A stretch of DNA of 59,011 bases from Marinilabiliales bacterium (GTDB lineage Bacteria; Bacteroidota; Bacteroidia; Bacteroidales; ML635J-15). Numbering within the stretch: the stretch's first letter is position 1; every line of letters begins with the position of its first letter. A program made the translations under genes and the position numbers. The stretch is from contig PKTB01000001.1 in NCBI GenBank assembly GCA_002869385.1, positions 1,434 to 60,444 of the forward strand, read 5' to 3'. Below are positions 39,269 to 49,268 of the stretch, one piece after another. Below the pieces are notes generated by a model, which did not search any database, was not told where the DNA came from, and worked only from the letters and a program-made list of their open reading frames with translations.

Positions 39269-40336
39269 TTATTCGTCTGTTTTATTTATTTCACTAAGAT
39301 CTTTAAATTCATCAATATTAACCGCATTCTTTTCGAGATTATATTGTTCATTGCGGTTTTTATAAATATCCATTGCTAAATATAAAGCACTTCTAAAAGA
39401 ATGTTCATTAGCAAGATTTTCACCGGCAATTTCATATGCTGTACCGTGAGATGGAGATGTTCTTACAATAGGTAACCCAGCTGTAAAATTAACACCGTCT
39501 TCAAATGCAATAACTTTAAAAGGTGCTAATCCCTGGTCGTGATACATTGCCAAAACAGCATCAAATTTTTTGAATTCAAAAGCACCAAAAAATCCATCAG
39601 CAGGGTAGGGACCAAAAGTAAGAATTCCATTTTCTTTTGCTTCTTCTATAGCAGGTATAATCACTTCTGTTTCTTCATCACCAATTACACCGTGATCACC
39701 ACAATGTGTATTCAGACTTAAAACAGCAATTTTAGGTTTATTTATTACAAAATCAGATTTTAAAGTTTCATTGAGAACATTAAGTTTTTTAAGAATTAGT
39801 TCTTTAGTGATAGTTGATGCAACATCTTTTATCGGAATATGCCCAGTTACAACGCCTATTTTTATCTGTTCATTCATTAAAATCATTAAATGTTCGTCGG
39901 CGCCAAATTCTTTAGCGAGATATTCGGTATGTCCAGGGAAATTAAATCCTGCAGCCTGAATATTATTTTTATTAATCGGAGCAGTGACTAAAACATCTAT
40001 TATATTGTTTTTAAGATCTTCGGTAGCTTTTTCTAAAGCCTGGTAAGATGCTAAACCAGCAGCTTCTGTTGATTTTCCGATCTCAACACGAATATCTTCG
40101 GAATTACAATTTATAATATTGATATTTTTTGTTTTAATTTCATCACCAGAGTTAATTGAATTTGTCTGAATATTACTATTAAGCGCTTTTTTATAATATG
40201 CAAAAACTTTTGGACTTCCGTAAATAACAGGAGTGAAGTTGTTTAGCAATCTAGGTTCGCTTAAGGCTTTAATAATGATTTCGTAAGATACTCCATTTAT
40301 ATCACCATGAGTTATCCCAATTTTTATTTTGCTCAT
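39269..40336 (-). CDS. pdxA: 4-hydroxythreonine-4-phosphate dehydrogenase
   Basis: NAD-dependent enzyme of the DXP-dependent pyridoxal phosphate pathway. Motifs are IGITHGDINGVSYEII, TAPINKNNIQAAGFNFPGHTEYLA with a metal-binding histidine, LSLNTHCGDHGVIG, LAMYHDQGLAPFK and TSPSHGTAYEIAG. Length is 355, slightly longer than the E. coli enzyme. It lies between pepA (30 bp upstream) and the malic enzyme (no gap). Confidence 0.95.
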   Translation of the reverse strand: MSKIKIGITHGDINGVSYEIIIKALSEPRLLNNFTPVIYGSPKVFAYYKKALNSNIQTNSINSGDEIKTKNINIINCNSEDIRVEIGKSTEAAGLASYQALEKATEDLKNNIIDVLVTAPINKNNIQAAGFNFPGHTEYLAKEFGADEHLMILMNEQIKIGVVTGHIPIKDVASTITKELILKKLNVLNETLKSDFVINKPKIAVLSLNTHCGDHGVIGDEETEVIIPAIEEAKENGILTFGPYPADGFFGAFEFKKFDAVLAMYHDQGLAPFKVIAFEDGVNFTAGLPIVRTSPSHGTAYEIAGENLANEHSFRSALYLAMDIYKNRNEQYNLEKNAVNIDEFKDLSEINKTDE

Positions 40337-40366
40337 ATTGTTATTTTATTATTTGTATTTTGAATT

Positions 40367-41788
40367 TTATTTTGTTTTATCTTTTAGGAATTCAAATAAG
40401 AGTCTAACACCAACCCCTGTTCCCCCAATTCCTCTGTAAGAGTCGGTCTTTTCAGTGAATGCTGGACCTGCAATATCTAAATGTACCCAATTATAGTCAG
40501 TAAAATGTTCTAAAAATTTACCTGCAGTAATAGATCCTGCGTATTTGCCACCGATATTTTTAAGATCTGCAACGCTAGACTTCAGTTGTTCTTTATATTC
40601 GTCCCAAAGTGGAAGTTCAACAAGCTTTTCCCAAACTTCGAAACCTTTTGCTTTGATATTTTCAATAGCTGGGCTGTAATTACCCATTATTGCCGTTGCA
40701 TTTTCACCTACAGCAACAACAGCAGCACCTGTTAAAGTTGCCAAGTCAATTACTAATTCGGGTTTATATTTTTTTGCATATGCTAAAGCATCTGCTAATA
40801 TCATTCGCCCTTCTGCATCAGTGTTTAAAACTTCAACTGTTGTTCCGTCAAACATTTTAATTATATCTTCAGGGACATATGCATCATTCCCGGGACGATT
40901 ATCTGTAGCAGGTACAAGACCAATAACTTTTAATGGCAATTTTGCTTTAGCCACTGCAGCCATCAGACCAACAACTGTTGCTCCACCAGACTTATCGCTT
41001 TTCATTGTTTCCAGATAACCACTTGGTTTAAGATTTATTCCGCCAGTATCAAAAACAAGACCTTTACCAACAAAAACAAATGGCTTATCATTTATTGCAT
41101 TTTCTGGCTCCCATTTCATAATACTGAAAGTTGGAGGATGCATACTTCCACGGTTTACAGCAATCAACCCACCCATTTTTAAACTTTCAATCTTCTTTTT
41201 ATCAAGAATTTCAGTTTTAAAACCAGATTCTTTACCAACCCTTTCGATTTCCTCTGAAAGCTTTTTAGCTGTCATAAATGATAATGGCTCATTTACAATA
41301 TTTCTAGCTATGAAAACTCCATCTGTCTTTGCATTGAGTTCAAGAATTTGTTTTTCTTCAATGCTATCAGAAACAACTTTTATTTCTTTAAGCGGAGATT
41401 CTTTATCTTTTTTATCCTTGAAATACTTATTAAAAGTGTATGTGCTAAGCTTTAAGCCTTCACATAATGCTAAAGTAAACTCATCAATATCTAAATTGAG
41501 TATATTAATAGTTTCTGTTTTCAGGTCTTTTATTTCTGTTACAATTTTATGTCCAGCCTTACGTATATCCTCAAGTTGAGTTGCTTTATCCTTTTCCTTA
41601 TTTATCAGTAGAATAAATGAAGACTTGTAAAATGAATTGATGTGAACAAAATAGATTTTATCCTGAAGTTGTTTTTTTGCAAAACTTAATTCAGTTTTAG
41701 ACAACTGAATGTCATTTAATTGTTTAACATCGTTTAAAATGTAAGCAACGCTTTCATCGATTAGGTACTTATCAGTTATTTTAATCAT
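40367..41788 (-). CDS. pepA: Leucyl aminopeptidase (M17 family)
   Basis: Cytosolic dizinc exopeptidase that removes N-terminal residues. The N-terminal third is divergent, as usual. The catalytic part has GKGLVFDTGGINLKP, the MKSDKSGGA metal and lysine region and the signature NTDAEGRMILADAL, followed by DLATLTGAAVVAVG. The end GGTGVGVRLLFEFL is typical. Length is 473. It follows the zinc-ribbon gene by 14 bp and precedes pdxA by 30 bp on the same strand. Confidence 0.95.
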   Translation of the reverse strand: MIKITDKYLIDESVAYILNDVKQLNDIQLSKTELSFAKKQLQDKIYFVHINSFYKSSFILLINKEKDKATQLEDIRKAGHKIVTEIKDLKTETINILNLDIDEFTLALCEGLKLSTYTFNKYFKDKKDKESPLKEIKVVSDSIEEKQILELNAKTDGVFIARNIVNEPLSFMTAKKLSEEIERVGKESGFKTEILDKKKIESLKMGGLIAVNRGSMHPPTFSIMKWEPENAINDKPFVFVGKGLVFDTGGINLKPSGYLETMKSDKSGGATVVGLMAAVAKAKLPLKVIGLVPATDNRPGNDAYVPEDIIKMFDGTTVEVLNTDAEGRMILADALAYAKKYKPELVIDLATLTGAAVVAVGENATAIMGNYSPAIENIKAKGFEVWEKLVELPLWDEYKEQLKSSVADLKNIGGKYAGSITAGKFLEHFTDYNWVHLDIAGPAFTEKTDSYRGIGGTGVGVRLLFEFLKDKTK

Positions 41789-41802
41789 AGCTATAATATT
41801 TA

Positions 41803-42159
41803 TTATACATATTCTTTTCTTTCAACAATATTGTAATAATCGTCATCACTACTTATGTATGCAAGGTCGTAACAAAAGTAATATATTTTACCGGTTTTTG
41901 TTCTGTAAATATTAGTCATATAATCAAAATTAAAACCTGCAGATAAGAGTTTCTCTTTACTTACTTTGCGAATGTTATTACTATAAAATTCAAATAAAAC
42001 TTTGCGGTTATTACGAAGTATTCTATTAATTTGACGTGTAAAGTTATTGGTTTCCTGATGAAGTATGTTGTTATATGTATTTCGACATTGATCACAACAA
42101 AATTTCTTATCTATTCTACCGTCAAATTCTGATTTGCAAACAGGACAAATTCGTTTCAT
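41803..42159 (-). CDS. Small zinc-ribbon protein of unknown function
   Basis: 118 residues. The N-terminus carries a C-x2-C ... C-C-x2-C cluster (ICPVCKSEF ... FCCDQCRNTYNN) that should bind one zinc ion. The remainder is helical, then beta (KEKLLSAGFNFDYMTNIYRT ... YYFCYDLAYISSDDDYYNIVE). Similar short proteins occur as conserved hypotheticals in Bacteroidota. It is the first gene of the pepA-pdxA-malic enzyme operon, with a full promoter upstream. The role is unknown; nucleic-acid binding is possible. Confidence 0.75.
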   Translation of the reverse strand: MKRICPVCKSEFDGRIDKKFCCDQCRNTYNNILHQETNNFTRQINRILRNNRKVLFEFYSNNIRKVSKEKLLSAGFNFDYMTNIYRTKTGKIYYFCYDLAYISSDDDYYNIVERKEYV

Positions 42160-42174
42160 GATATGAAGTTTTCA

Positions 42175-42204
42175 CAAATATACTAATAAAATAGTAAACG
42201 ACAA
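42175..42204 (-). promoter_or_regulatory. Promoter TTG-N19-TATATTTG of the zinc-ribbon/pepA operon
   Basis: On the minus strand TTG (42202-42204) and TATATTTG (42175-42182) are 19 bp apart, matching the consensus. The start codon lies 15 bp downstream. Confidence 0.6.
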
Positions 42205-42220
42205 CAAACGGTTAGTGTAT

Positions 42221-42246
42221 AAAAAAAGCCGGTATAAACCGGCTCT
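42221..42246 (-). terminator. Rho-independent terminator of the C25 protease
   Basis: On the minus strand agccgg-tttata-ccggct is followed by seven T residues (42221-42227). It begins 19 bp past the stop of the C25 gene and lies just ahead of the next promoter. Confidence 0.85.
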
Positions 42247-42265
42247 TTAAATATCTAATAACTTA

Positions 42266-45200
42266 TTATTCTGAAATGTTGATTTTTATAACTGAAACGT
42301 TATCCTCAGTTTTAATTCTAACAAAGTAAGTACCTTCAGCAAGTTCTGAAAGATCTAATTTAGTTTTGTCAGAATCAGAAGATGTTTCTTTAATAATTTG
42401 ACCTGTAAGACTAAGAATTTCAATTTTACGATATTCTGTTGATTCAAAATTCAAATGTAATAATCCGTTAGTTGGATTTGGATATACTTCTATATTTTCA
42501 TTTGTAGCATTAAATATTCCTGAATTATCTGTAACTGTAATTGTGAAATCGCAAGTAAGGTCATCTGTTCCTTCAAAAGAATATGTATATGTTATTGTAT
42601 GATTTCCTTCTCCTGCAGCTGCTGGATCAAATACATTATCTGTTACTCCTGTTCCGGTATATGTTCCACCTTCAGGAATTCCACCGGTTAAAGTGAATGA
42701 TTCATCTGTAATATTTACTTCCATATCCATTGGGCATGAAATATTTTCTACACAAAAGCTAAATGATGCTTCATCTTCAAAGCCGTCTCCTGCTAATGAG
42801 TAAATTACTTCGCTAGTATTTGTATTAGTGATTGTTACGCTACCTTGGTTTCCATACCATGGAGCCAATCCGTCACCCCAAGAATCGTAAATTGTAAAAG
42901 TGTAGCAACCTGGTCCTAAACAGAAATCTGTAAAATAATGAGCTTCTGTACTTGTTGGATAAGGACCATCAGAATAGAGTACATTTGATGTAGCATCATC
43001 AACTAATTCCCAAGTAGTTTCTTCACCATAGTTATCTGTTAATAAATCTAACTCAAATGATTCACCAGTTTCAACAACCATAAAATCAACGCTTATGCTC
43101 GTACCACTGGTTGCGTAGTTACCACCACCATTTACACTCTCAATAGCATATACTATTGTATTGTTTCCTGCAGGGAATGCGTTTTCTGGGAAAGATATTG
43201 TTTCTGTTGCATTTTCAGCAAGAGATCCTGTCCAGTTTACTTCATCAGTAATTGCACCGCATGTGTAACTAATAGTTGCAGAAGTAAGGTTGTAAGAATC
43301 AAGGTTTTTCAATACAACTTGTGGAATAAACGTATTTGTATTACACATTATCGTTTCAGGGCTTAATGCCTCGGTTAGTTTTGCGTTACCCGCATAAACA
43401 AGAACATCTTTTGTAGCTTCATCGTTATCAGGATACTCATCAGTTTCTCCGTTAGGAGCATCAACATATGCTACAATTGTGTTTTCACCGGCAGGTAAAG
43501 TAATTTCAGGGAAAGTAACAATATCTGTTTCCAGTGTTGCTAAATCACCTTCCCAGTTAACAGTAACATCAGCACCTCCGTTTAATGAGTATGCTACAGT
43601 TACAGATGTAAGATTTAATTGACCTAAATTTAGGATTGTAACCTGCGGACTTAATGTTGCTTCTGATATATGAACCATATCAGCAGGAACACTAATTGTT
43701 TGAAGCATAGCATCATAATCATTTTAGTTTGGTACAACCATTACTTCACCAATATGAGGTGAACGAAATTGTTTTGTAATAACAAGATCAGCAGTTGTAA
43801 CTGTAGATAAAGGATCAAATTCAAGAACTACGATACCAGATGCATCAGCAAGTTTTGCATCTAATAGTACCCCATCAATGCTAATAGCAACATAAGCCAT
43901 TTCTTCAGTTGTTACAGTTAAAGATGACATTCCGATTGGAACAGTAGAAAGATAAGAAGCAGCAACTTCGTCAGGAACACCAACATAAGGCATTAAAGAA
44001 GGGTCACCCATACAATGGTATATTTCCCAGTAATATTGTTTGTTGGATGATGAGCTTGAATTTACTGACATATTACCCATATAATTCATTTGACCAGCTG
44101 AGAAATACGGATCTTCTTCATTTTCGTGGAAAAGATGGTCATAAACAGCTTGTGATGTTTCTTCATAACTTGTTGATGCTCCAATAGAGCTAGCTACTCC
44201 ACAACTCCAGTAGAAGTCTTCGTCCCAAAGTGTAGAATTAGTACCACCTAAGTGTACGACTGCACCTTTTTTATCAGCTCTAAGTAATGCTTCTCCAAAG
44301 CATTCTGCATCATCAAATTTATTTGACAAACAGCAGTTTCCAATACTAAAGAAATATTCATCATCATTTGCTAGTCCTGGAACATCTGAAGTTGTGAAAC
44401 TTGGCCCTGCCCATCCGTTTGAACCACAATGTGCTGTGTAGTTAACAAATCCTACACCATCACTAATGTCAGCGATAATAGCGGACGCTGATGAACCTGC
44501 ATCAGGATATAAATATGTATAATCAGTTACATCATGTTCGGAATTAAAATAGTAATTATGAGCATAATTTATCTGTCCATTTGCATGAGTAGGTCCAAAT
44601 GTGCAGTCATCTCCTGCCACTAGAACTACTTCAGCAAGATATGAAGGATCTGGGAAAGTATATTCTTCGAACATTAGAGTTTTGTCAATTTGTGGTTGTA
44701 ATTGAGCTACACTTGTAGCTGAAAAACGGCCGAAATACATTTCAGGTATATAATCTCCACCACCATCAAATTCACAAAAATACATATCAGTTTTATGTCC
44801 TGAACCTGAGTAAGTAGGTACTTGTGCCATATCACCAACAATCAATAAATACGTTGGAGCAGGGTCTTCTGCGGTACCAGCTTCGTATAGTCCTTGGATA
44901 TAAGTATGTATTGCATCTGTTGTTGTGCCAAGAACATCTGTGTACTGTATGTCGACATTAAATCCTTTCATTGTTTTCCACTCGATAAATGGAGCAAGGG
45001 CATCTTCAAACATTCTGTCAGCTATAATTATATATTTAATAGGATATTGAGATAACGCATCTTTATTTGCAGGTTCTCTGTAGTTCCAGATTCTATGATA
45101 TGCTGCATCAAATGCAGGAGAATATTTGTCTGCTTTAAGTTGTGCGCTTTTAGTATAATCAGCATTATTAAAAGAAATTTCTGCAACAATATTACTTTTA

Positions 45201-45763
45201 ACACTTAATGTATTTGATTCAATATCATATGAAAAAGGAGAAACTGTTAACTGAGCAACACGAACACCTCTCATTGTGCTCAAATACTCAACTTTAACAA
45301 GTTCAGTTTCATAATATTCCATATCTGAATAAATGCTTTCATTTTCTTCGAAAGGAACAGTTTTTGGGTCCTGATTTTTAAATAGCGAAGGTTGATTAGG
45401 TACTAGTTGATATTCTGCACCATATTCATTCAGATTTATAACTTCTTCCTCAAAGTCTCTGATACTAATTTCAATATTAGCACCATCAGGAATTTCGATA
45501 AGTTTTGTCATAACCGGAAGTTCAGGATAACCAATATTGTTATCAGGATAATATTCCGGAACAATTATTCTTGAATACATACCATTTTTTGTTTTGGCAG
45601 TTGCAAGATAAAATCCCTGAAGATCATTTGAAAAAACCAGATTTTGGTTGGTGTTTTCTAAAATTTCAGCTTTTGTTTTGTCTGCATTTAATGCAATCTG
45701 AGTTTGAGCAAAAGTAAAAAAACTAATTGCCAAAGTAATTAGTACTAAAGTAAACTTTTTCAT
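42266..45763 (-). CDS. T9SS-sorted C25 (gingipain-family) cysteine protease, in-frame TAA
   Basis: It has a signal peptide (MKKFTLVLITLAISFFTFAQ) and a propeptide (NLQ-rich strands, then FEENESIYSDMEYY). The caspase-like gingipain catalytic domain (about residues 240-600) follows, with His445 in NYTAHCGSNGW and Cys478 in SIGNCCLSNKF. A TAA at 43724-43726 (codon 680) follows VMVVPN. The frame continues NDYDAMLQTISVPAD into CARDB-like Ig domains (TILNLGQLNLTSVTVAYSLN), a 'FTIYDSWGDGLAPWYGNQG' module and a sorting domain (IEVYPNPTNGLLHLNFE ... GTYFVRIKTED). Read through, it is 1165 residues. As written, the secreted product would lack its T9SS signal. A terminator follows. Confidence 0.88.
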
Positions 45764-46079
45764 TTTTTAGTTTTTAATATTATTTAAAGTAAAAATAAGC
45801 AAATTCTTTTAATCATTAATTAATTGTATAGAATTTATACCAAAAGACCACAGAAAAGAAATAATGGTTGCTTTATCCTGTGGTTTATATGATGATTTTC
45901 TTTTCATAGGATTACTGTAAAAAAATAGGATAATAAGACAATAAAATTCTATAAAAAAGCATTTTATTAATAATAATTTAAATTTCGGCACACAAATTGC
46001 TTAAAATTTTTCTGTGAACTAAATAATATTTATATTTGTTATAGCATTAAACTGAATAATAATTTAAAATGAATCAATT
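45764..46079. other. Divergent intergenic region, 316 bp
   Basis: It separates the C25 protease (minus) from a small secreted gene (plus) and is very AT-rich. I see an imperfect -7 box for the C25 gene on the minus strand (AGAATTTG about 37 bp before its start) and the plus-strand box at 46031-46038. A 7-bp inverted repeat (accacag 45847-45853 with ctgtggt 45878-45884) spans 38 bp. A 60-codon minus-strand frame at 45809-45991 shows no family likeness. No RNA gene recognised. Confidence 0.5.
46031..46038 (+). promoter_or_regulatory. -7 box TATATTTG before the 178-residue secreted protein
   Basis: An exact TAnnTTTG match 41 bp before the start codon; no well-placed TTG. Confidence 0.4.
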
Positions 46080-46616
46080 ATGAAAAAGCTGTTTTTAATT
46101 ACACTCGTTCTTGTGGCTTCAACGTTAATTAGCATTGCTCAAAAGGTATATAATATTCCTGATAAAGGTGATGCATTAGTAGAAATTACTATCACTACAG
46201 ATAAGTGGGAAGTAACAAATGATGATGGACTGTTTAGCATCGTTCCTAACGATACAGGGGAAACTGCACGTCTTATTACAATGATTTGGGCTTCAGAAGA
46301 CCCAACTTCAGAAACTGCAATTGATGATCTTGCTAATGAAGCATTTGATGTTGTAGAGTCTTTGCTTGTCGATATTGAATGGGCAGAAGATATTACTGAT
46401 TTTGAGAATAATGGAATTACTTTTGTTGCTAACGATGGTTATGGATACTATGTTAATGAAGATGGAAGTCGTGATCAAATGTCAACTACAATTATGTTAT
46501 TAATGCCAGATGAGACTAATATTTTAACATTAGTTTTCTTCGGTACTAATGACGCATATGACAAGTGGGAAGAAAGTCTTTTAGATGTAATTCTTTCAAT
46601 GAAACCTGCAAAATAA
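46080..46616 (+). CDS. Small secreted protein of unknown function (178 aa)
   Basis: A signal peptide (MKKLFLITLVLVASTLISIAQ) precedes an acidic, beta-rich domain with 'ALVEITITTDKWEVTNDDGLFSIVPND' strands, two helices (DLANEAFDVVESLLVDIEW) and a final strand-helix pair (LTLVFFGTNDAYDKWEESLLDVILSM). There are no cysteines, no lipobox and no sorting domain, so it is probably periplasmic. It is a single-gene unit with its own promoter box and terminator. I do not recognise the family. Confidence 0.7.
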   Translation: MKKLFLITLVLVASTLISIAQKVYNIPDKGDALVEITITTDKWEVTNDDGLFSIVPNDTGETARLITMIWASEDPTSETAIDDLANEAFDVVESLLVDIEWAEDITDFENNGITFVANDGYGYYVNEDGSRDQMSTTIMLLMPDETNILTLVFFGTNDAYDKWEESLLDVILSMKPAK

Positions 46617-46633
46617 ATTCTGAATATAGAATG

Positions 46634-46662
46634 AAAAAGCCATCCAATGGATGGCTTTTTTT
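46634..46662. terminator. Bidirectional rho-independent terminator
   Basis: The stem aaaaagccatcc-aat-ggatggcttttt ends the plus-strand secreted gene and also recN on the minus strand; A and T runs flank both sides. It lies 18 bp after the plus-strand stop and 17 bp after the recN stop. Confidence 0.85.
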
Positions 46663-46678
46663 ATGATTATAAGTTTAA

Positions 46679-48343
46679 TTAGTTATTCAATAGTGTTTTT
46701 GCATTTTCTATTGCTTCAACAGTCATTATTTCTCCACTTATCATTGAAGCAATTTCTGTAATTCTTTCATCTGAATTTAGATTCGAAATACTTGTCTGTG
46801 TGATATTTTGTTTAGTTTTCTTATAGACTTTATAATGATAATCTCCTAATGCTGCAACCTGATGAAGGTGGGTAATACTAATAACCTGAGCTTGAGAAGA
46901 TATTTGTTGCATAATCTTCCCCATTTTATTTGCAATCTCACCGGAAACTCCTGTGTCAATTTCATCAAAAATTATTGTTGATATTCCCGAAGCTTTAACT
47001 AAAAGTGATTTTAGTGTTAACATTAGTCTTGAAAACTCACCTCCTGATGCAACTCTTTCAAGTATTTCTTGCTTTCCTGACTTATTTGCCGAAAATAAGA
47101 AATTAATGTTATCAATACCTGTTTCTTTTAATGTATCTGATTTTGAGTTTTCAATTGTAAAACTTGCATCTGGCATTCCCAGTTGTTTTAGTTGTAAAAT
47201 TATATGTTTTTCGGTTGAGGAGAATATTGAGTTTCTTAGTTTACTTAAATTGTTTGCAAATTCCCAGCATTTATTTTCTGATGCTGAAAGTTTCGTTTCT
47301 AAATCTTTAATATTACTTTCAATACTTTCTGTTCCTTTAATAAAAGAAAGGTAATGTTCAAGTTTATCTTTTAGCTCACTAATATTAGCAGCATTATGTT
47401 TTGTTAGCAGCGTATTTATTTGATCGATTCTATTGTTTACAGTTTCTAGTAATTCAGGATTTATTTCTGCTTTTTCCATATCTTCAGAAATACCGGCGTT
47501 TATATCTCTGATTTCTATAAGTATAGAATCTAGCCTTTCAATAATTTTATCTGCAGAATTATATTTACCCGCTATTTTACCAAGTACGGATTTTAATTCA
47601 CGCAAAAGAGACTCAATAGATATATTTTCGTTTTCGATGATATCAATGGAATTACTGAGTGCTAACTTAATTTCTTCAGCATTTTCCAATATTCCTGATT
47701 GTTTTTCTAACTCTTCAAGCTCATTATCGTCTTTTAAATTAGCAGATTCTAATTGCTCAATTTGAAAAGTAAAATAATCAATATCTTGTTTTGCTTTATT
47801 TAATTTATCTTTTTCTAATTCAAGAGACTTTCTAACTTCTTTAAGTTCTGAAAAATTTGATTTATAGCTTGAAAGTAAGTCTTCTGTTTCCGCTGCTGTA
47901 TCAATAATCTGCATTCTATAATCAGCAACAGAAAGCGCCAAGTTCTCTTGTTGTGAGTGAAGGTTTATAATTTTCTCACTAATGCTTTTTAAAGTATTTA
48001 GATTTACAGGTGTGTCATTAATAAAAGCTCTTGATTTACCTGATGGAATTATTTCTCTACGAATAATTGTGTCTGTATCGAAATCAAGATCTTCATTTTT
48101 AAATAGATTAATAATATTTGTTTTGTTTGATGGGATTAAAAAATGCCCTTCAACAATACATTTTGTTTCTTTATTTTGTAGCACATCTGTGTCTGCTCGT
48201 TTCCCAAGTAATAATGATAATGCACCTAAAATTATTGATTTCCCTGCACCAGTTTCACCTGTAATAACAGAAAAACCCGGATTAAAATCCAGGTCTATCT
48301 CTTCGATAAGAAGATAGTTCTTTATGTGTAATCTCTTAAGCAT
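46679..48343 (-). CDS. recN: DNA repair protein RecN (SMC-like ATPase)
   Basis: Acts early in double-strand break repair. Walker A ITGETGAGKSIIL is near residue 28. A long coiled coil runs from about 160 to 380. The signature SGGEFSRLML and Walker B IIFDEIDTGVSGEIA are at the C-terminal side, followed by VISITHLHQVAALGDYHYKV. Length 554 is normal. It is the last gene of the bamD-rpoZ-coaBC-DUF4835-recN operon and adjoins DUF4835 without a gap. Confidence 0.96.
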   Translation of the reverse strand: MLKRLHIKNYLLIEEIDLDFNPGFSVITGETGAGKSIILGALSLLLGKRADTDVLQNKETKCIVEGHFLIPSNKTNIINLFKNEDLDFDTDTIIRREIIPSGKSRAFINDTPVNLNTLKSISEKIINLHSQQENLALSVADYRMQIIDTAAETEDLLSSYKSNFSELKEVRKSLELEKDKLNKAKQDIDYFTFQIEQLESANLKDDNELEELEKQSGILENAEEIKLALSNSIDIIENENISIESLLRELKSVLGKIAGKYNSADKIIERLDSILIEIRDINAGISEDMEKAEINPELLETVNNRIDQINTLLTKHNAANISELKDKLEHYLSFIKGTESIESNIKDLETKLSASENKCWEFANNLSKLRNSIFSSTEKHIILQLKQLGMPDASFTIENSKSDTLKETGIDNINFLFSANKSGKQEILERVASGGEFSRLMLTLKSLLVKASGISTIIFDEIDTGVSGEIANKMGKIMQQISSQAQVISITHLHQVAALGDYHYKVYKKTKQNITQTSISNLNSDERITEIASMISGEIMTVEAIENAKTLLNN

Positions 48344-49255
48344 TTACTCAATCGTCGGCTCCTTCATTATTTTTTCATATTTCGATGAGTTTGCCGGATC
48401 AATTTCTTTCATAATATTATATACTCTGGCTTTTTCATCTGGAAACCCTTCGCTAAAGATATTAATAATTTCATCACCTTTTGCTGTGGTGTAAAGAGTC
48501 ATCAAAAATGAACCAGGCTTACGTCTGTGAACGTTTTTAAGGTCTTCTATTGCTTGCTCTATACTAGCTCTTCCTTCGCTAGGTTTGTCAGCCATTTTAT
48601 CCAATCCCATGCGATGATATGTGTACATAAAATCACGCATTGCAGAATATTGACTATTTAAAAGATTTTCTACTAACCAATATCTGTTTTTTAAATCTTC
48701 ATAAGCTTTCCAACCTGGTTCTTGAGCAGATTGTGAATTTTGAACAATTTTCTCTGCGATTTGGAAATAAGGAGTTCCTGCATTTGGACCAAAACTGTCA
48801 TAATCCATTCCAATGATAATATAACAATAGTATGCTATAACAGAGGTTAAGTTACTTGTAAAGGAGTTTTCATTAAACTCAAGTGGTTCAAATTCAACAT
48901 ATTTAAATTGAAACTTATTATCCAAGTGATTTAAGATAGTAGATAGGTATGATGTGCCATATACAGGTCTGGAAGATGTTACTTGAATCTTGCCGCTATA
49001 TTCGTCAGAAGATATTTGATTATCAATAGTAATATAAATATTACATTCTATTCTCTCGTCACGATCATAGACATGATTTGTCCAGTTAGTATTATTTATA
49101 AACTCATATAGTTCTTGCTGCAATGTCTGAAAGAGTTTATCATTAGTAGTTCCTTGTAGTTTGGAATGGTTTACCTGTATTCTACAATCAAGTTCCTGAG
49201 CAAATATGCTCGAACCAAAAATGATTGCTGAAATTATTATTATTATTTTTTTCAT
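48344..49255 (-). CDS. DUF4835 family envelope protein
   Basis: 303 residues with a signal peptide (MKKIIIIISAIIFGSSIFAQ). The mature part starts ELDCRIQVNHSKLQGT and includes NHLDNKFQFKYVEFEPLEFNENSF and VIAYYCYIIIGMDYDSFGPNAGTPYFQIAEKIV, which I recognise as the DUF4835 family. This protein sits between coaBC and recN in many Bacteroidota. Some databases name the family after a T9SS component (PorD); I am not certain that applies, and the function is unproven. Confidence 0.8.
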   Translation of the reverse strand: MKKIIIIISAIIFGSSIFAQELDCRIQVNHSKLQGTTNDKLFQTLQQELYEFINNTNWTNHVYDRDERIECNIYITIDNQISSDEYSGKIQVTSSRPVYGTSYLSTILNHLDNKFQFKYVEFEPLEFNENSFTSNLTSVIAYYCYIIIGMDYDSFGPNAGTPYFQIAEKIVQNSQSAQEPGWKAYEDLKNRYWLVENLLNSQYSAMRDFMYTYHRMGLDKMADKPSEGRASIEQAIEDLKNVHRRKPGSFLMTLYTTAKGDEIINIFSEGFPDEKARVYNIMKEIDPANSSKYEKIMKEPTIE

Positions 49256-49268
49256 TACTGAAAATAGT

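Noticed and set aside
45809..45991. A 60-codon minus-strand frame in the C25 upstream region
   Set aside because: No signal peptide of good form, no family likeness, no promoter box, and it overlaps AT-rich intergenic DNA. I treat it as chance.
46953..48317. Several long plus-strand open frames opposite recN
   Set aside because: They mirror the recN codon pattern in an antisense frame, have no starts with regulatory context and no recognisable domains, while recN itself is unmistakable.
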